From positions 1,242,501 to 1,306,500 of the forward strand of contig JACEHZ010000589.1 of the NCBI GenBank assembly GCA_017893485.1: a stretch of 64,000 bases of DNA. Reading direction: 5' to 3'. Under the pieces are notes generated by a model. That model had not been told where the DNA came from and searched no databases. It saw only the letters and a program-made list of their open reading frames with translations. Source of the DNA: Hemerocallis citrina (lineage: Eukaryota > Streptophyta > Magnoliopsida > Asparagales > Asphodelaceae). Numbering within the stretch: the first letter of the stretch is position 1; each line of letters starts with the position of its first letter. Positions 63,897 to 64,000 of the stretch are shown here, piece by piece. The translations under genes and the position numbers were made by a program.

Positions 63897-64000
63897 GTAA
63901 TAACGAAATCCATCTCTAGATAATACTGGTGAGACCCATAAATCAGAGACCGTTAAACTTAATGGCTCAGTATATATAGTTAAGCTTGAAGAAAAAGATA

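Larger units (their letters stand above)
58219..64000 (-). mobile_element. Decayed Copia element running off the right edge
   Basis: In minus orientation, integrase (63896-63470), the linker with the IN C-terminal region (62255-61740), RT (61740-60070) and RNase H (59116-58401) appear in Copia order. Stops, frameshifts, two local duplications and two insertions break it. The likely 3' LTR is 58219-58447, next to a polypurine tract (poly(C) on the plus strand at 58448-58460). Gag, protease and the 5' LTR lie beyond position 64000. Confidence 0.85.

Overview
The window is repeat-dominated nuclear DNA of a flowering plant, most likely a eudicot. I recognise one convincing host gene: an intronless DYW-type pentatricopeptide-repeat gene at 40571-42997, closely resembling Arabidopsis CRR22. 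Nearly everything else is transposable-element sequence, much of it nested, with boundaries fixed by target-site duplications (TSDs) that can be read by eye. I saw no rRNA, tRNA or CRISPR feature. The species cannot be named from this sequence.

Layout. 1-476: truncated LTR of a Tork/Tnt1-type Copia family. About 3.4-19.67 kb: a decayed CACTA (En/Spm) element on the minus strand. Its tnp2-type transposase lies at 13.8-17.5 kb, its second gene (Transposase_24 type) at 3.5-5.9 kb, and its right end at 19673. A young, apparently intact Copia element (7696-13036, TSD ATATG, one 1364-codon ORF) sits inside it. 19.67-20.77 kb: a foldback element whose left arm was cut by the CACTA insertion. 21038-30727: a hAT-type element with an 8-bp TSD. 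It contains a 8.75-kb Tat-like LTR element (21643-30397, TSD CATAG) that has gag but no pol, and large tandem arrays. 30972-33967: a LINE-like element with ORF1 only. 34.0-40.4 kb: small Helitrons, a hAT MITE and PIF/Harbinger-type MITEs.

40.4-43.1 kb: the PPR gene with its TATA box. A MITE ends about 125 bp upstream of that TATA box. 43.6-45.5 kb and 49.0-55.9 kb: two related Helitron-like elements carrying gene fragments. The larger holds a tandemly amplified exon that resembles the start of the spliceosomal SmD1 gene, and a 2.9-kb non-autonomous Copia-like element has inserted into that array. 56.2-56.9 kb: another MITE. 57.2-57.65 kb: (TA)n tracts and a minisatellite. 58.2-64.0 kb: a decayed Copia element on the minus strand. 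It has local duplications, a TRIM element (60732-61614) inserted in the reverse-transcriptase region, and an unidentified 1.2-kb insertion. It runs off the right edge.

The most unusual signals are four. (1) The SmD1-like exon array in a Helitron. (2) A perfect 10-bp palindrome, CAGTCGACTG, arrayed in the LTRs of two separate LTR-element families and also present inside a Copia polyprotein gene. (3) MITEs with the same termini but different internal hairpin arrays. (4) An ORF1-only LINE whose protein has an internal triplicated segment. All coordinates come from reading the sequence by eye; family assignments rest on motif recognition, not database searches.
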